From positions 2,418,001 through 2,482,000 of the forward strand of contig JAPVLO010000275.1 in NCBI GenBank assembly GCA_027257055.1: DNA of 64,000 nt, written 5' to 3'. This document shows positions 34,776-45,370 of this stretch, in pieces; the stretch's first letter is position 1; the number at the start of each line of letters is the position of its first letter. The position numbers and the translations under genes are program-made. The notes beneath the pieces are model-generated. The model saw only the letters and a list, made by a program, of their open reading frames with translations. It was not told the origin of the DNA and did not search any database. Source of the DNA: Cephalopachus bancanus. Its lineage: Eukaryota; Chordata; Mammalia; Primates; Tarsiidae.

Positions 34776-35304
34776 TCCAGATACTTATGGCTCACACCTA
34801 ATTTCTCCCAATGTCCAGCTGCTGGCTAACCCATGATATGAGGCTTCCTTTCAGTAAAGCAGTCACGAGCTGGGGGACAGACGGCTGAAGGTACAGGAGA
34901 GCACCACTGATCCAGGGAACTCTTCATAGTCAACCCAAACTTTCCTTTAGGGTGATGAAAGGAAACCACACCTTAGACATAAGAGCTAGGAGGGTGTTTA
35001 TTACACCAAAATTGCAGGGGGCAAGTAGGCTGGCACAAGTTATGAGTCAGGCAGAATTCTGGCAGCAATATTAGGAACACACTACGCCCATTTGTGGTCG
35101 GATGATTATTAATAATACAAGGTACTTGGTGTGCACTGACAACTCACCAGGAATAGGAGCCAGCCCTCCTGTGAGTGTCACTTACCAAGTAGGAGCCTCA
35201 GGTGTCAGAGTAAAGGCTCCCTCTTGTTGATGCTGAATGGCTTGGGGTAGGAGGCTTCCGCTGCCTCTCAGGACTTGCAGGGTACAACACCGTAACAACA
35301 CCGG
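34776..35304. other. Unassigned non-coding stretch
   Basis: No gene. The minus strand has a donor-like GTAAGTGACAC near 35165-35175 with an acceptor-like ATTCAG about 47 bp upstream. The interval is too short and isolated to call an exon. Confidence 0.4.
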
Positions 35305-35440
35305 GTCACACTATGTGGCATGTACACTTTACAACACCCTTGCCACACTCTTCCTTATGTATCCTGACAACGCTCGGTGGTAGATATGCTGAGATCCCAT
35401 CTTGCATATGGGGAAGCGAAGTTATTGGTCCGAGGGTAAA
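35305..35440 (+). repeat. MIR SINE
   Basis: 'gtacactttacaacacccttgcc', 'atgtatcctgacaacgctcgg', 'atatggggaagcgaagttattgg' follow the MIR core in order. Confidence 0.6.
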
Positions 35441-35484
35441 CAGATGGGAACCTCCGAGTCCCTGTAGGACATTCACTCACAAAC

Positions 35485-35600
35485 CCATCCTCTCATTCAT
35501 TGATTCTACTACACACCTACTGTGTGCTTGGGAAGCTCAGCAACACTGACCTCCCCATGGAGGATTTGGGGCTCTCTAGGGGACACATGCATGTCACTAT
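35485..35600 (-). repeat. L2 3' end fragment, minus strand
   Basis: 'CTCTCATTCATTGATTCTAC' then 'acacacctactgtgtgcttgg' and later 'ctctctaggggacacatgc' fit an inverted L2 end. Confidence 0.55.
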
Positions 35601-35785
35601 GTTCATGAAGGACTCACATCCAGGGACACACCAGGTACAGTCTCCAGAGTCGTGCAGGAGAGCTGAGATGACCTGGGGTATAGACAGCCTCAGCAGGGGG
35701 TAGAAGGGAAAAGGGAGCCCTAACCACATCTGCAAGCCAAGCTCCATCTCCCAACAGGATGACAAGCACAGGCCTACTTCATTTT

Positions 35786-36070
35786 TTTTTTTGAGTTGGA
35801 GTCTCACTCTGTCACCCAGACTGGAGTGCAGTGGCCGCTCCCGGCCACCGCAGCCGCGACCTGCTGGGCTCCGGCGATCCTTCCGTCTCAGCCTTCCAAG
35901 TAGCCGGAATTATAGGCATATGCTACCACACCCGGGTGATTTTTGATTTATTGTAGAGATGAGGTCTCACAAAGTTGCCCAGGCGGGTCTTGAACCCATG
36001 GTCTCAGGCAATCCACTCACCTCAGCCTCCCAAAGGCATGGGATTATAGGCTGAGCCACCGAGCCTGGCT
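35786..36070 (-). mobile_element. Alu dimer, young local lineage, minus strand
   Basis: Poly-T at the left, CCGAGCCTGGCT head complement at the right. A perfect 16 bp duplication AGGCCTACTTCATTTT lies at 35770-35785 and 36071-36086. The right arm has the GTGGCC...GGCCAC stem, and the head has the A-box deletion. Little divergence; among the youngest copies here. Confidence 0.97.
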
Positions 36071-36339
36071 AGGCCTACTTCATTTTATGCCAGGCAGCTC
36101 TCTGCCTACAGCAGGAGAAGCCTTCTCGAAACACAAGGACATTCTATTATTTGAGCGCACTCACAAAACTGTTGATGTTCCCACCACTCTGCTCCTAGAC
36201 TGGACTCAGCCCAGACCAGCATGGCTGCCCCGCCCCCAGCCTCCTGTGGCTCTTCCTACAAGCTCCACTCCTGCTGCATGGTCTCTGCATAGGTCTCTGT
36301 TGGCCTGAAAAAAGGCTCCTTTGTCTTCTCTTCCTCTCA

Positions 36340-36565
36340 TTAGCACCTTCTCATCCCTCACATCTGAAAACAACGGTTATTTCCTCCAGGAAGCCTTCTG
36401 GGATGTCCCAGGCCCGCTCTGTCCCTTCTTCCCTTCCTGTTGCTCCCACGATTGCCATTTTACACACTGGGATACGAACTGACCCTATCTTCAACCTGGA
36501 AGAAGCACAAGGTGGGCAGTTACTTGTGCATTTTGTTCATTAGACTGTCTTACACTCTGGACTAG
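36340..36565 (+). repeat. L2 LINE fragment
   Basis: 'TTCCTCCAGGAAGCCTTCTG' followed by 'ggatgtcccaggcccgctctg' and 'cattagactgtcttacactctgg' fits L2 3' sequence (the 'aggaagccttccctga' block and the later 'agactgtaagctc' block). Diverged. Confidence 0.6.
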
Positions 36566-37899
36566 AAAGTGTATAGACAGATGGATAAGCAGATGGACAA
36601 GCATTTCCTGAAGAAGCTCCACCTCTGTCAGTTGTGCCTCAGCTGCCCCAAGTGTGAGTGGGAAAGGAAGGGTTGGAAGACAGCCTCAGGCTGGGCTCAC
36701 AGGGAAGCTCAGCAACTGTCTCCTCCCAGGTGTAACACCTCAAGGCCCCTGCATTCCTATGCCTGAGGCTCAGCATCCCAGGTCCCTCAAGCATCCCTAG
36801 ACCCAGCAAAGGAGAGGCTGTACAGTTGTGCCCAGGGTCTTGGCGATCTAGGGTCTTGCCACCCTGTGCCACCCTGTGCTAGGGGTGCAGATCAGATGCT
36901 GGGCCTCAAGTTCACTGTGTGTGTTCTTAGAGGTGGGAGTCCTCAGGACTGGGGTGCCATCAGGACACAGCCAGTGGGGACAGACCTCACCCAGTGGCCT
37001 TTAGAGCTGCTCACTGTGGCAGGTGTCCCCTGGTCACTCCTGAGTCCCCACACTCTGCTGCACAGAGCCAGGGCCAGGTCTCTACCCAGCTTCCCCTTCA
37101 TAAGTCCCTCAGGGCCACAATGGTGTCTCACACCAGAACAGCCAGCAGAGAGAGGCAGGGGAGGCAGACAAGGCCCAGGAATTTCTTTGATTTATTCCAA
37201 GACCCCTGATGAGTGGGTGGCCCAGCTCTTCGCCGACTCCTGCTGACAGAAGCCACAATGGCATCCACAAAGGGATTCACCTTCCTGTGGGTTCCCAGAG
37301 CCTCCACCATGTATACAGCATCCCACCACAGGCCCCAGAGTCATCTCTCAGGGCTGCTAGATGCTGAGCCAGAAAAGCAAACACACCAGGAAAGAACCAC
37401 CTAAAGAAAACACACACAGAGCTTGATGCTCAGCATTATCCAGCAGCCTCATTATTCAAAAACAAACGAATCAGGTTTCCACAGATCGTTCCGGAAAGCT
37501 GATACCCCCAGAAACTCCACCCCGCAATTAGTTCTCCTAATGAATAATCACTCGCACATTCACCAGACCACACAGGCACCCCTCATGCCAGGGCTGCAGG
37601 CAGACCTGAGTCAGCCTCGCTAGGACAGTGGGGAAGCAGGTGCAGGGTCAGGTGTGCTGCTCTCCCTCGGGCCTGCTGGGCCTGCAGGATCAGGGGGCAC
37701 CAGATCCCACGGACTCTGTTTCCCAGCCTGACAGCAGGAAGCCAAGCTCTGCCTGCCTCCAAAAGTCATGCCCCAGAATCAGCCCTTCCTGATCTATCAT
37801 TCACAGCAGCTTGGGCGGTCAGGATAGGCAACCAGCGGCTTCCACCCAAGTCAGCAGTGGGCATGTCACCCCGACATATGTGTTTTCTCAAAATGTAGA
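36566..37899. other. Unassigned non-coding stretch
   Basis: Overlapping open frames on both strands (up to 126 codons at 36866-37246) show no domain. No repeat recognised. Confidence 0.4.
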
Positions 37900-38075
37900 A
37901 AGCTACATTTTTTAAATAGCAACATTTTAAAGCATTTTAGAAAAACTAAATAAATTTATGAATTTATGAACTTATGATGTGTGACTGAAGTTTTATTATA
38001 TAAGTAATAATATATTATAAATATGTTATATAATAAATATAAAATTGTATATATTTAGACAGAACCAAAGAACCA
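37900..38075. repeat. AT-rich low-complexity tract
   Basis: Runs of TATTATA/ATAAATA type sequence with little G or C, immediately left of the solo LTR. Confidence 0.75.
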
Positions 38076-38106
38076 TCACCCACACAGCATCGGATCAGCA
38101 TACACA

Positions 38107-38545
38107 TTGTGTGTGTGTCTGTTAAACCCAGGATTTAAATCTGAGAGACCACAAAGAGCCAGCTCCGATGCAAACATATGAGGGTCTTTATTCAGGCTCG
38201 AGTCTGGGCTCACATATGAAGCCGGCAGCGACTTCAGGGACGAGAACCTCGATCCAGTATGGCAAGCAGTTTTTATGCACAATTACAGAGGGAGGGGAAA
38301 GAACTTTAAACTTGTTTTTACATGATTGGGTAATTTCTCCTAATGGGTACGGGAACACTTGGGATTGGTAGGTTTCTTTTCTGCCTTGCATGAGCTTTAA
38401 CTTGACTGCCTGTGATTGACAGAAACCCGCTAAACGGGCCATACATTATACTCAAGTAACACACAACTTGAATATCACATAAGCTCTGTGTACCAATAGA
38501 GAAATAATCTTCCATTTTGCTATGGCTTTTACATGAAATCACACA
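38107..38545 (-). mobile_element. Endogenous retrovirus solo LTR (class I, gammaretrovirus-like), minus strand
   Basis: Read on the minus strand it starts TGTGTGATTTCATG and has a U3 ending in a TATA-like GCATAAAAACTGC (about 38267-38279). About 80 bp later comes the polyadenylation signal in GAGCCTGAATAAAGACC, then a U5 with GGCTCTTTGTGGTCTCTCAG, which resembles the gammaretroviral R-U5 'cttgtggtctc' motif. It ends near ACACACA. No gag, pol or env adjoins it on either side, so it is a solo LTR left by recombination. Exact ends and target duplication could not be fixed because the flanks are repetitive. Confidence 0.8.
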
Positions 38546-39159
38546 AAATATAATATTATAATATTGTGTATAATAATATTCAACTTCACATTATACTTAA
38601 TTTTGACAATATTCATATTAGAAGTAAATACTTAAAGAGTCAATTTGATGTGATTAAAATTCAGCCCTGCTGTAACATATTTGATATATGGGATTAAGTA
38701 TACTTTCAGGTATGTTTAACATCACACATCTTTGTTAAAAGATTGGCTTACCTTATAGAAAAAATTAAGAAATAAAGTCATAGTCATTTCCTTTTTTTAC
38801 TCAGTCTTTGAAAGGCAATTATAGTCTCTTTGATATAAAAATACTACAAGGACTATTTCAGGTAAAATCCTTCAGGCCTGAATTGAACCCCAGCCGAGAG
38901 TGGGTGAAAACCCGGCTAGGGATGTCAGACTCTGTGAGGACCTGGTGCAAGAGGGTCCCTGGAAGTCACACCATCAGGAGGCTCTCTCCCAGGTCTCTGG
39001 GCACCTCTAGGTGACCTTTTGGCTGAGGGAGAGATGAAAGATCAGCAGGCAGATCTGTTGACTTTTGTGGGTAAGACTTCACTTGAGCAGAGCATTCCCT
39101 GACAAATGAAAATAATACAGTTGAAAACCACTGATCCACATAACCAATAATCACATTCT
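38546..39159. other. Unassigned; AT-rich at the left
   Basis: 38546-38640 is TAATATT-rich. The rest shows no recognised gene or repeat. Confidence 0.4.
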
Positions 39160-39245
39160 AGCGAAGGAGACAGAAGCTCAGAGTGGCCCAGGTCACCAGG
39201 TCATTCAGCAGCAAACTCCAGACTAGGAACCGCATTTTCAAATGT
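39160..39245 (+). repeat. MIR SINE fragment
   Basis: 'gaaggagacagaagctcagag', 'ggcccaggtcaccaggtc' and 'cagactaggaaccgc' are the MIR 3' part. Confidence 0.6.
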
Positions 39246-39661
39246 ACAAGACATATTGCCAGCTGCTCCGGGCACTGAGATAAAAACATCTGTATCACGT
39301 CAAAATCCTTAAGTAGAACTATTAAAGAAACGGTCATTTGCTAAAAAGTAATTTTATTTTCATTTCTTCTCCATTCACAAAGCATTCCTTAAAAATTGTG
39401 TATTTTAAGTTTCTTCTTGTCTCTAGGTCACTGATGGCTCAGATTCCTTGGCCAACATTCCACCAACACAGCACTTGCTGTGTACAGTGACCAGCTGCCC
39501 AGGAAGGCTTGGGGAAAAACTAGCAAGACAAGTCTCCTATTGTCTTGCTAAGGACACTAGTGGAAGCCAGCACCTTTTTGGAAGCCCTGAGTTGGCAGGA
39601 GCGCCACTGGAGCAGACTCTATTTCCTTTCCATAAATCCTGCTGAGCCCCACAGCCTTTTA
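39246..39661. other. Unassigned non-coding stretch
   Basis: No gene or repeat recognised. Confidence 0.4.
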
Positions 39662-40087
39662 ATTACAATTTGAAAGACTTGCTGCCTGGGTCTGTCGCCC
39701 TGTTTTCAGGAAGTTTCCATCGTGGCTGCAGTGAGTCAGACAGATGCCCTCCACCATGACCATCTGAGAGGTCTTAGTGGGACTGGGTGGAAAGCTGGTG
39801 GCGACTTCACCCACAAGCACATTCTTAAAGATGCCTGTTGGAACAAGTAGTACGTTCTCAGGCCAGTTGGACATGTCTGCTTCAAAACCTAAAGCTTCCC
39901 CACAGTATTCAACCAAGGTGACGATACCAGGTTCAAGCATAATCTCCTTATTGGCGGGAAAGTTGGAAGCTTTCCTAAACTCAGTGGAGTGGAGTGTGGC
40001 AGGGGAATGAGATAGAATACACCTGAACTTACCTGGAGTTGAGTAGTTAACATAATCATCATGCATTCCTTGGCCTTTGCCTACCAT
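39662..40087 (-). other. Unexplained 142-codon open frame
   Basis: The minus strand is open over about 426 bp from ATG at 40085-40087, ending just before TAATTAAAAGG. The middle reads protein-like ('FPANKEIMLEPGIVTLVEYC', 'WPENVLLVPTGIFKNVLVGE'). A good donor-like CTCCAG|GTAAGTTC lies inside it near 40024-40033. The frame could thus be either a 61 bp exon plus open intron, or a retrocopy fragment. I do not recognise the product, and no poly(A) tail or target duplication was seen. Confidence 0.3.
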
Positions 40088-42794
40088 TCTCCCCTGACTC
40101 TACAGGGGGCTCCTAGATTTTTCTAGGAGCAGAGCCTTTCTTCAACTGAAATTGTACAAACATCATATCAGGCTACAGAACAGCTTGAAGGAAAAATGCA
40201 GAAGGGGCAGTGGGGAGAGGCAGCCCTTCTCCTTTCACACCCACTGCTACCAACATGTGCCTGGGGACGCTCCCTGGATGCAACCTTAAAAGCACAGCTC
40301 TGATGGGTCCTGACTTTTATGGTTTATTGGAATCATCCGGACCCCCAGGGGGGCCCAAGGAACCTCTCTCTTCCTGAAGCTTGGGGCTGGCTCCCTCCTC
40401 CTTCCTGGCCCGCCCCAACCCCAGGGGCTGTCCCCTCCTCTCCTCTCCACAGAGGTGGATGCAGTACTGCGAGGGGTCTGAGCATTGCTGCCTTGCTCTC
40501 CTCCAGTTCCCATACTCCACAACAAGTCTCTGGGCTGGTGCACCGAACAATGACACAGTTCAGAAACTAATACTTCATCTGTGCTGGGATGGGGGACAGG
40601 GAGGCCATGCTGCCATGCCAGAGGGAGTCTAAGAAACCCACCTCCTCCAGAGCAGCCTTCATCATGGGGGCTCCAGGACCCTTCTCACCTTGGCTGGACA
40701 TTGCCTGCCTACGTGCCCACAGCAAGCAGTAAGTTTTAAACCAACTCACTTGGGGAAAAGCTAAATCCTGTATTTGTACAAACCACTTTGGTTTAAATGC
40801 TGCTGAGCTATTTCTGTTGAGCTCTAGAAGAATCACACACAGCATGCATAAGAGCAATTGCTAAAAAAAATAATGGGCATGGCACATAATAACATAATAT
40901 TTGTCTCAAGCATCATGTCAAGAAGCCAGGGAAGAAGATAGGGATCAGGAAGTGGCTGCATGCAGCAGCTCCTTGGCCAGTGGGGCATCCTGAACCACAG
41001 AACTGCCAGGGGCCACCCTTGACCTTTCCCTGACCACCCCCATATCCAAACTACCTGGGATGCCTCACAGGGCCCTATATGCAGGGCCTCACAGGGCCTC
41101 ACAGGACCCTACATGATGCATGTACTAGGCAGGCCTCTGGTTGGCCACATCACATTCATGTGTATGCCCCCCTCTTCTGACTCTCCCAAATGGGCACTGA
41201 CAACCTCCCTGTCTGCATATGCGCAGGGCCAGAGAGAACATGGTCCCATCACCTCCAAATGGTGGCCTGTGACTTACCTACAGGTCACCTGTCTCTGGAG
41301 AGAGGCACAGGTAGGACTTGACATTTATATTTGGCAAAATCTAAGACCCAATGACATCACACTCAGTGGCATCACTTAAATCCAGATGGACCAAGAAGTC
41401 CCCGAGCAGGAGGAGAAGGAGTGCCTCTCAGCCATGGAACTGCCTGTAAGGATCCCGAAGCTCCCCCAACACTGACAGCCAAGACACAGCTTGAGGTCTC
41501 TCAAGACCTTCCTTCTTCAGAACCCAACAACAGGAACCACAAATATCTATGTTTAATCAATTAGTACAAATCAATTAAAATATACTCCACAACCAAGCAG
41601 GGGAAGCGGCAAGAGTAAGATGATCGTTTCTGAAGCTTTCTCTAGCTTTGTATAATGTCATATTATCTAAAATACATTTTTAAGAAGTTTTCTATATAGA
41701 AATACACCAAAATACATCTGAGAGATTTGGAAATGTTCTACAAGTTTAGGAAGTACATTCCACCTAACCTATCATTGTGTTAGCAGTAAAATTGTACACT
41801 GCTTTATGCAAAACTTTTGTTGGCTTCCAATCCCTAAACCTCTTGAGGATCATTCAGTCCAGAGAACTAAGATCATTTTCTACTGTTAAGAGCTAGGGAA
41901 AGATTTTTGCTTGTGTTAACACAATTTTCTGGTTCTCATTCAACCCCAAAAGCACATGGCTCATCTTGCAAAAACGAGTGCATCTCTGGACAGGGACTAT
42001 TCCCTGGAGTCTCGTTTATGTGCCTGTCAGAAGTTTAAAGAAGTACATTTGCACTAAGGAGAGATTTCTCATGAATCAGTAAGTCTATCACTGTTATCCA
42101 CAACACATTAAGAAGAAACCATCCAAGCCAACCTCTTGCAACCCTGGAAAATGAGTCAAGGTGCAATTTACTCTAATACACTGAACCAGGCATTCAAGAC
42201 TTTTGTGATTTAGAAGACCTATTAAAAGTTTCACTTAAACTCCATCCTGCCCTGGAAGGTCTCTCCTGGAGGGTCTAGAGAGTTGCTGCACAGCCAACAT
42301 GCACCCCAGTGACCACTGCTGGTCCTGGGTTCAACGGCTAGTCATTCTGTTCTCCAGCCACTGTCTCTCCATCAAGTAGCAGAGCTGAAGTCTCTTGTCA
42401 AGGATCGTATATAGAAAACAGTTCCTCTTGCTAAAAAGAGATATTTTACTGAAAGCTGTTATCAACAAAAGTGATCCCAGAGCATTCTGCAAGCCAGTAA
42501 TAAGTGAGAAGCCAGAAGACGTGAGTCTCTCACAGGAAGGGTGTTCTGCTGTCCTCGCTCTGCCTCTGGGGTACCCACTGTGAACATTCAGTTTGTAACC
42601 ATGGGGTTAAGGAAGCAGGTACTCAGAGCCCAGCCACTGTCCCTGCCCCATTCCATCACTCAACATCCCAGGGATGTGTGTTCCTTCGCGTTTCCAAGAT
42701 CGCCTTGGCCACATATATCATCCAACCTCGCTTTCCCCATCTCATTTATAAATGTTGTAAGACTCGACTATTTCAGTCTAGTCAATTCATGTCT
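40088..42794. other. Unassigned non-coding stretch
   Basis: No gene or repeat family identified. A short GGGCCTCACA direct repeat series lies at about 41070-41106. A small frame starting ATGGACCAAGAAGTCCCC at 41385 runs 29 codons; it is too short to support. Confidence 0.4.
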
Positions 42795-42960
42795 CCCTTA
42801 TTTGCCAGTTCCTATGTGCCATGTACTAGTCTTTTTATAAGCATGGCCTCATTTAAACCCCAAAAAAGCTTGGTAGGATCAATACTATCATTCCTGTTTT
42901 GCAGGTGGAGAGGCTGAGTAACTTGCCCACATTAGCCAAAGTTCACACTAGGTCTCTTCA
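42795..42960 (+). repeat. MIR SINE
   Basis: 'ccatgtactagtctttttat', 'gcatggcctcatttaaacccc', 'cctgttttgcaggtggagagg', 'gtaacttgcccac' follow the MIR consensus order. Confidence 0.75.
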
Positions 42961-43854
42961 CAGCAGTCTCCAAAGTGACACATCTCTGGGGTAGTGGTTA
43001 CTGGATCTAGTCTTCGGCGATGGATACCCATTATCATCAGCCAGTGGTAACAGTACTGTTTCCTGCTTTCTCTGCCTTCCTTGCTGCTAGTGGAAACCAA
43101 AGCAGAAACTCAGTTTGGCCAATAAAACCTAAGCAGAAAACTGCCCAGCAGATTTCCAGGAAATCTTTGCAGTACTGAAAGAGGAAATCAGAAGCAACTG
43201 GTACTGACCTTGCCCCTTTCCTCCCCTTGAACTAGGACATGATGGCTAGTTCAAGGAGTCAACTGTGGGTCTGTGATCTAGAGGACTGCAGACAGGTCAA
43301 GCCTCTACACAAAAGCCAGCAGCCTTGAGACTCCTTCCTAGGAGTGAAAAGCAAATCATTTATTGGTCAGTTATCTGTTACACCTGAATAAATTCCTAAA
43401 TGATACACACAGCCATTCTATTTATACACATCAATAATTCAGAGATAGCAGCTATAATAATTCATTTCCTCTATTTCTTAATCTAATAAAGACTTCTACA
43501 AAATTTACCTAATTTGACCCACTAATATCTTGTTACCTGAGAGTATGTTTTCCCCACTTCAGAGATAAGAAAAAATAGTCGTGTATAGGTGAAGCAATAA
43601 GCCCAAGGCACTCACAGCCAGCTCTTCCCAGGGCATCCATGGAGTCACCATCAGGCAGCAAGGTCACCAGATGGCACAGTTCGCAGGCATCCAGAGAAGG
43701 GAGGGCTCTCTGGGAGGTGGAAGGTTGCCCTTCACATGGCATGGCAGCCTGGCACACACAGAGTTCCAGGGATGTAGGTGGGGCAGCAGGGACACTGAGG
43801 TAGGCAGGGGCTACCTAAAGCAGCAGCACAACCTTGCTGAAAACCCCACCATTA
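42961..43854. other. Unassigned non-coding stretch
   Basis: No gene or repeat recognised. Confidence 0.4.
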
Positions 43855-44230
43855 TCATGGATAGAAATGTGTCCCTGCAACTTCCTGTGTTGAAGCCCTA
43901 ACTATAATGTGACTATTTGGAGGCAGAGCCTTTAAGGAGGCCTTTAAGGTTAAAAGAGGTCACAAAGGCGCGCCCTAAGTCAATAGGAGTAATGTCCTTA
44001 TAAGGAGAGAAAAAGATACCAGAGATCACTTGCTCTACCTCTATGCACAAAAAAGACTCCATGTGAGATCACAGCAAGAAGGCAGCCACCTGTATGCCAA
44101 GGAAGAAGCTCTCAACAGCAACCAGTTGGCACCTTGATCTGGGACTTCCAGTCTCCAGAGCCATGAGAAAACAAGTGTCTGTTGTTTAAGCCACCCAGCC
44201 TATGGTACCTGGTTGTGGCAGCCCAAATTG
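43855..44230 (+). mobile_element. MaLR-type solo LTR (MLT1/MST group)
   Basis: 'ggatagaaatgtgtccctgc', 'ctataatgtgactatttggagg', 'ggttaaaagaggtcacaaagg', 'gtccttataaggagag' and 'ccttgatctgggacttccag', with a closing 'taagccacccagcctatgg', give the standard LTR order. Solo. Confidence 0.8.
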
Positions 44231-44696
44231 ATGGAGACAATAACTACTTCAACAGGCAATTCCAGCAGCCTCCATTTCTGCTGCCACAAGAGCCATTTTA
44301 GTAATGGTTCTGGATCTGCTGTTGAAGGCTGGGCACTCCAGGGACTAAGTTGGTCCAGAATTCTGCCTGAAAGCCTGCCTTGCTTAGCTCTTCAGTATCA
44401 GCCAGCTCAGGCATCCATGCCCAGAAGGCTCTGATCTCTAAAGGACATCAGCAGTGCAAGGAGAGACACTCTCTAATGAGAAAGCCCCCAGGCCATGGAA
44501 CAAAGCCAATTTGCTGGGGCCTGTACTGTGTGCCTGTGGAGGAGTGTGCCTTGCATTTAAAACCCCAGAGCAAGGCCCCGGGATTTTCTACCTAGCAGGG
44601 AGGAGCCACAGCAAGTGAAACACACATGATACCCAGATCAGGCACTGCAGAGAGGGGGCACAGATTCAACCTCCTGTCTCAGTCCCTGCCATTAAG
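44231..44696. other. Unassigned non-coding stretch
   Basis: No gene or repeat recognised. Confidence 0.4.
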
Positions 44697-44707
44697 GGCA
44701 ATTCACA

Positions 44708-44999
44708 GCTGGGCTCGGTGGCTCAGCCTGTAATCCCGTGCCTTTGGGAGGCTGAGGTGAGTGGATTGTCTGAGCCCAGAGGTTTGAGACCCGCCTGGGC
44801 AATTTGGTGAGACCTCATCTCTACAACAAATCAAAATGAGCCAGGCGTGGTAGGGCACGCCTGTAGTTCCAGCTACTTGGAAGGCTGAGGTGGAAGGATC
44901 GCCAGAGCCTAGCAGGTCGAGGCTGCGGTGGCCGGGAGCAGCCACTGCACTCCAGTCTGGGCGACAGAGTGAGACTCCAACTCAAAAAAAAAAAAAAAA
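44708..44999 (+). mobile_element. Alu dimer, young local lineage
   Basis: Head GCTGGGCTCGGTGGCTCAGC with the A-box deletion, right-arm stem GTGGCCGGGAGCAGCCAC with one change, and a pure A tail. A perfect 11 bp duplication GGCAATTCACA lies at 44697-44707 and 45000-45010. Confidence 0.97.
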
Positions 45000-45149
45000 G
45001 GCAATTCACATTACATTTGATAGAAAAGATAATATTTCTGGCCAGGGAGAGACACTGATGGCCTCAACTAGAACATTAGGAATGGAAAGAGGCAGACAGA
45101 GGGAAAGATGTTTGGAAAAATGAACCTTTGGACTGATTTGACAAGTATG

Positions 45150-45370
45150 TGCCCGAGGCATGGTGTGTATGTGCAAGTTCACTATGTGTGTGTATTTGTG
45201 TTGTGCATGTGTATGTATGTGTGGTATAGCATTGCAGGGATGGGTGCATTATGTGTACACGTGTGTACATGTATGGGTGTGTATGACATATGTGGTATGT
45301 GTGCATGTGTATGTGTGTGCCTGTTTATATGAGTGTGTGTATATGTGGGGGGTATGTGGTACAGGTGGCA
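45150..45370 (+). repeat. TG-rich imperfect simple repeat
   Basis: About 220 bp of degenerate GTGTGTATGTG-type sequence with frequent interruptions. It produces long spurious frames on both strands (Cys/Val-rich on plus, His/Thr-rich on minus). Confidence 0.85.

Noticed and set aside
41070..41106. Repeated GGGCCTCACA as a regulatory tandem site
   Set aside because: Only three short, imperfect copies; no known factor motif.
41275..41305. Strong acceptor (CTCTCTCCAG) and donor (TAG|GTAAGT) on the minus strand enclosing 17 bp
   Set aside because: Micro-exons of this size are rare and nothing else supports one.
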